Shown here piece by piece: positions 40,276-41,259 of a DNA stretch of 41,259 bases (its first letter is position 1; the number at the start of each line of letters is the position of its first letter). The stretch covers positions 1-41,259 of the forward strand of contig JAKQKY010000246.1 of assembly GCA_029560415.1 (NCBI GenBank). Direction: 5' to 3'. The notes below the pieces were generated by a model, which worked only from the letters and a program-made list of their open reading frames with translations, was not told the DNA's origin and did no database searches. This DNA is from Bacteroidota bacterium (GTDB lineage: Bacteria > Bacteroidota > Bacteroidia > Chitinophagales > Chitinophagaceae). A program made the position numbers and the translations under genes.

Positions 40276-41043
40276 GTGAAAAATTTCAGACATCAACATC
40301 AACGTCCCAAGAAAAATACGCTGGTTATCGGGCGTGAAGCTGTGATCAAGGCCATGCAGGAAGGTCAGCAGCTTGATCGTATATACCTTCAATCAACCGT
40401 TCATGGCCCTGTGATCGATGAGATCCGGAAGCTGGCAACAGAATTTGGCGTGCCCATCAATAAGGTGCCGGTAGAAAAACTCAATGGTTTCAACATCAGC
40501 AATCATGAAGGATGTGTGGCGCAGATATCTAAAATTCAATACCAGGATCTGCAGCAGGTAATCTCGTTTGTGGTAGACAAAGGAGAAGTGCCTTTGTTCC
40601 TGATGCTGGATGGGATCACTGATATTCGCAACATTGGTGGCATTGCCCGGAGTGCTTTTTGTTTTGGCGTACACGCCATCATCATCCCGGAAAAAGGGGT
40701 TGGCTCATTGAATGAAGATGCCATTCTCACATCTGCAGGTGCTTTGGAGCAGGTAGCTGTATGCAGGGTAGGAAGCCTGATGAAGGCAGTAGACGAATTA
40801 CACCTGAATGGCATTAAAGTGTTTGCATCGGAAATGAAGGCCGACACCGATATTGCCAATAGCAACCTGGCCGAACCATGTGCCATTATCATGGGAGGAG
40901 AGGAGCATGGTGTATATCCTGCGTTGATGAAGATCTGCGACGGAACATTTCGCATACCCATGACCGGTACTTTCGATTCGTTGAACGTGTCGGTATCAAC
41001 CGGTATCATTTTATATGAAGCTATGCGGCAACGCATATCTTGA
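40276..41043 (+). CDS. rlmB: 23S rRNA (guanosine-2'-O)-methyltransferase RlmB-like (SPOUT, GTG start)
   Basis: 255 residues. An N-terminal RNA-binding L30e-like domain (VIGREAVIKAMQEGQQLDRIYL, about 18-39) precedes the SPOUT knot: motif 1 LDGITDIRNIGGIARSAFCFGV, motif 2 IIMGGEEHGV, motif 3 RIPMTGTFDSLNVSVSTGIILYE. These are typical of RlmB/TrmH-type enzymes that methylate 2'-O of G2251 in 23S rRNA or a related site. The start is GTG at 40276; a stretch of Lys/Arg/His follows. It is probably read with the HMG-CoA-lyase-like gene, 37 bp downstream. Confidence 0.92.
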   Translation: MKNFRHQHQRPKKNTLVIGREAVIKAMQEGQQLDRIYLQSTVHGPVIDEIRKLATEFGVPINKVPVEKLNGFNISNHEGCVAQISKIQYQDLQQVISFVVDKGEVPLFLMLDGITDIRNIGGIARSAFCFGVHAIIIPEKGVGSLNEDAILTSAGALEQVAVCRVGSLMKAVDELHLNGIKVFASEMKADTDIANSNLAEPCAIIMGGEEHGVYPALMKICDGTFRIPMTGTFDSLNVSVSTGIILYEAMRQRIS

Positions 41044-41080
41044 TCATTACTTTAAGGATGATTGAATAATATTTCAGCAT

Positions 41081-41259
41081 ATGAATAGAAAAGCGGTTTC
41101 ACTGGTCGAATGTCCCCGCGATGCCATGCAGGGATGGCCACATTTTATTGCTACAGAAAAAAAGATTGAATATATTAATGCCCTTTTAAAGGTTGGATTT
41201 GATACCATTGATTTCGGCAGTTTTGTATCGCCGAAAGCCATTCCACAGATGGCCGATAC
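41081..41259 (+). CDS. Hydroxymethylglutaryl-CoA lyase, 5' end only
   Basis: The first 59 codons, from ATG at 41081, run out of the window: MNRKAVSLVECPRDAMQGW, then IATEKKIEYINALLKVGF and DTIDFGSFVSPKAIPQMAD. The CPRDAMQG motif with the catalytic Arg-Asp corresponds to the GPRDGLQ motif of HMG-CoA lyases, and DFGSFVSPKAIPQMAD is the SFVSPK segment. The enzyme cleaves HMG-CoA to acetyl-CoA and acetoacetate in leucine breakdown. A related pyruvate-carboxyltransferase-family enzyme cannot be excluded from so short a piece. Confidence 0.85.
   Translation, partial: MNRKAVSLVECPRDAMQGWPHFIATEKKIEYINALLKVGFDTIDFGSFVSPKAIPQMAD

Noticed and set aside
40536-41036. A 166-codon frame opposite rlmB
   Set aside because: Antisense shadow of a well-supported SPOUT methyltransferase frame; no start context.
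1-41259. Insertion sequences, integrases or prophage genes that could explain the repeats or AT-rich block
   Set aside because: None of the translated frames resembles a transposase, integrase or phage protein; no terminal inverted repeats of IS type were seen around the arrays.

Overview
The window reads as a chromosomal segment of a Bacteroidota bacterium, most likely of the Chitinophagaceae/Chitinophagia type. The grounds are promoter-like pairs of TTTG and TAnnTTTG, a DUF4270 lipoprotein, a carboxypeptidase-regulatory/plug/barrel outer-membrane protein, a LamG surface protein of the kind exported by type IX secretion, the bioB-bioF-bioD-bioA gene order, and the characteristic start of an HMG-CoA lyase. 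The family-level placement is an inference; no rRNA or marker search was possible.

Layout. (1) 1-1630: 5' part of a LamG surface protein that runs out of the window. (2) 1711-15229: a surface-polysaccharide locus with genes on both strands: Wzx-like flippase, a putative glycosyltransferase, three methyltransferases, a GT2 and two GT4 glycosyltransferases, Gmd plus an Rmd-like reductase (the route to GDP-D-rhamnose) and a YfhO-family membrane protein. The part from about 3.2 to 7.4 kb is visibly more AT-rich than its surroundings. (3) 15350-23826: outer-membrane barrel protein, DUF445 protein, tRNA-His, carboxy-terminal protease, DinB protein and a secreted subtilase. (4) 23902-30415: ALDH7-like dehydrogenase, the tightly packed biotin operon bioBFDA, and panB. 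(5) 30584-36365: exopolyphosphatase, polyphosphate kinase, RfaE2-like nucleotidyltransferase, a YbhN/UPF0104-type membrane protein, and panC. (6) 36474-41259: a half-size glycogen-synthase-like protein, DUF4270 lipoprotein, metK, an RlmB-like methyltransferase and the start of an HMG-CoA lyase.

The most unusual material is non-coding. Two intergenic regions (9706-10427 and 33811-33973) are built from several different 7-bp tandem repeat families around a shared CACAAAG-type core. Three genes (a GT4, rmd and rfaE2) end with TAG at or inside such a heptad array. Two neighbouring copies of a roughly 160-bp module (9826-9981 and 9992-10181) are nearly identical and differ in length by exactly five heptads and one T. 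A second, unrelated array at 21283-21538 has eleven 15-bp units that join into CTC-NN-GAG palindromes with a variable centre, in two blocks that end in the same 12-mer. These are the best candidates for an undescribed element.

Several genes need non-ATG starts: TTG for ppk1, ppx and one GT4; GTG for bioF, the DUF4270 gene and rlmB. No transposase, phage gene, CRISPR array or rRNA was seen. All composition statements are by eye, not computed.
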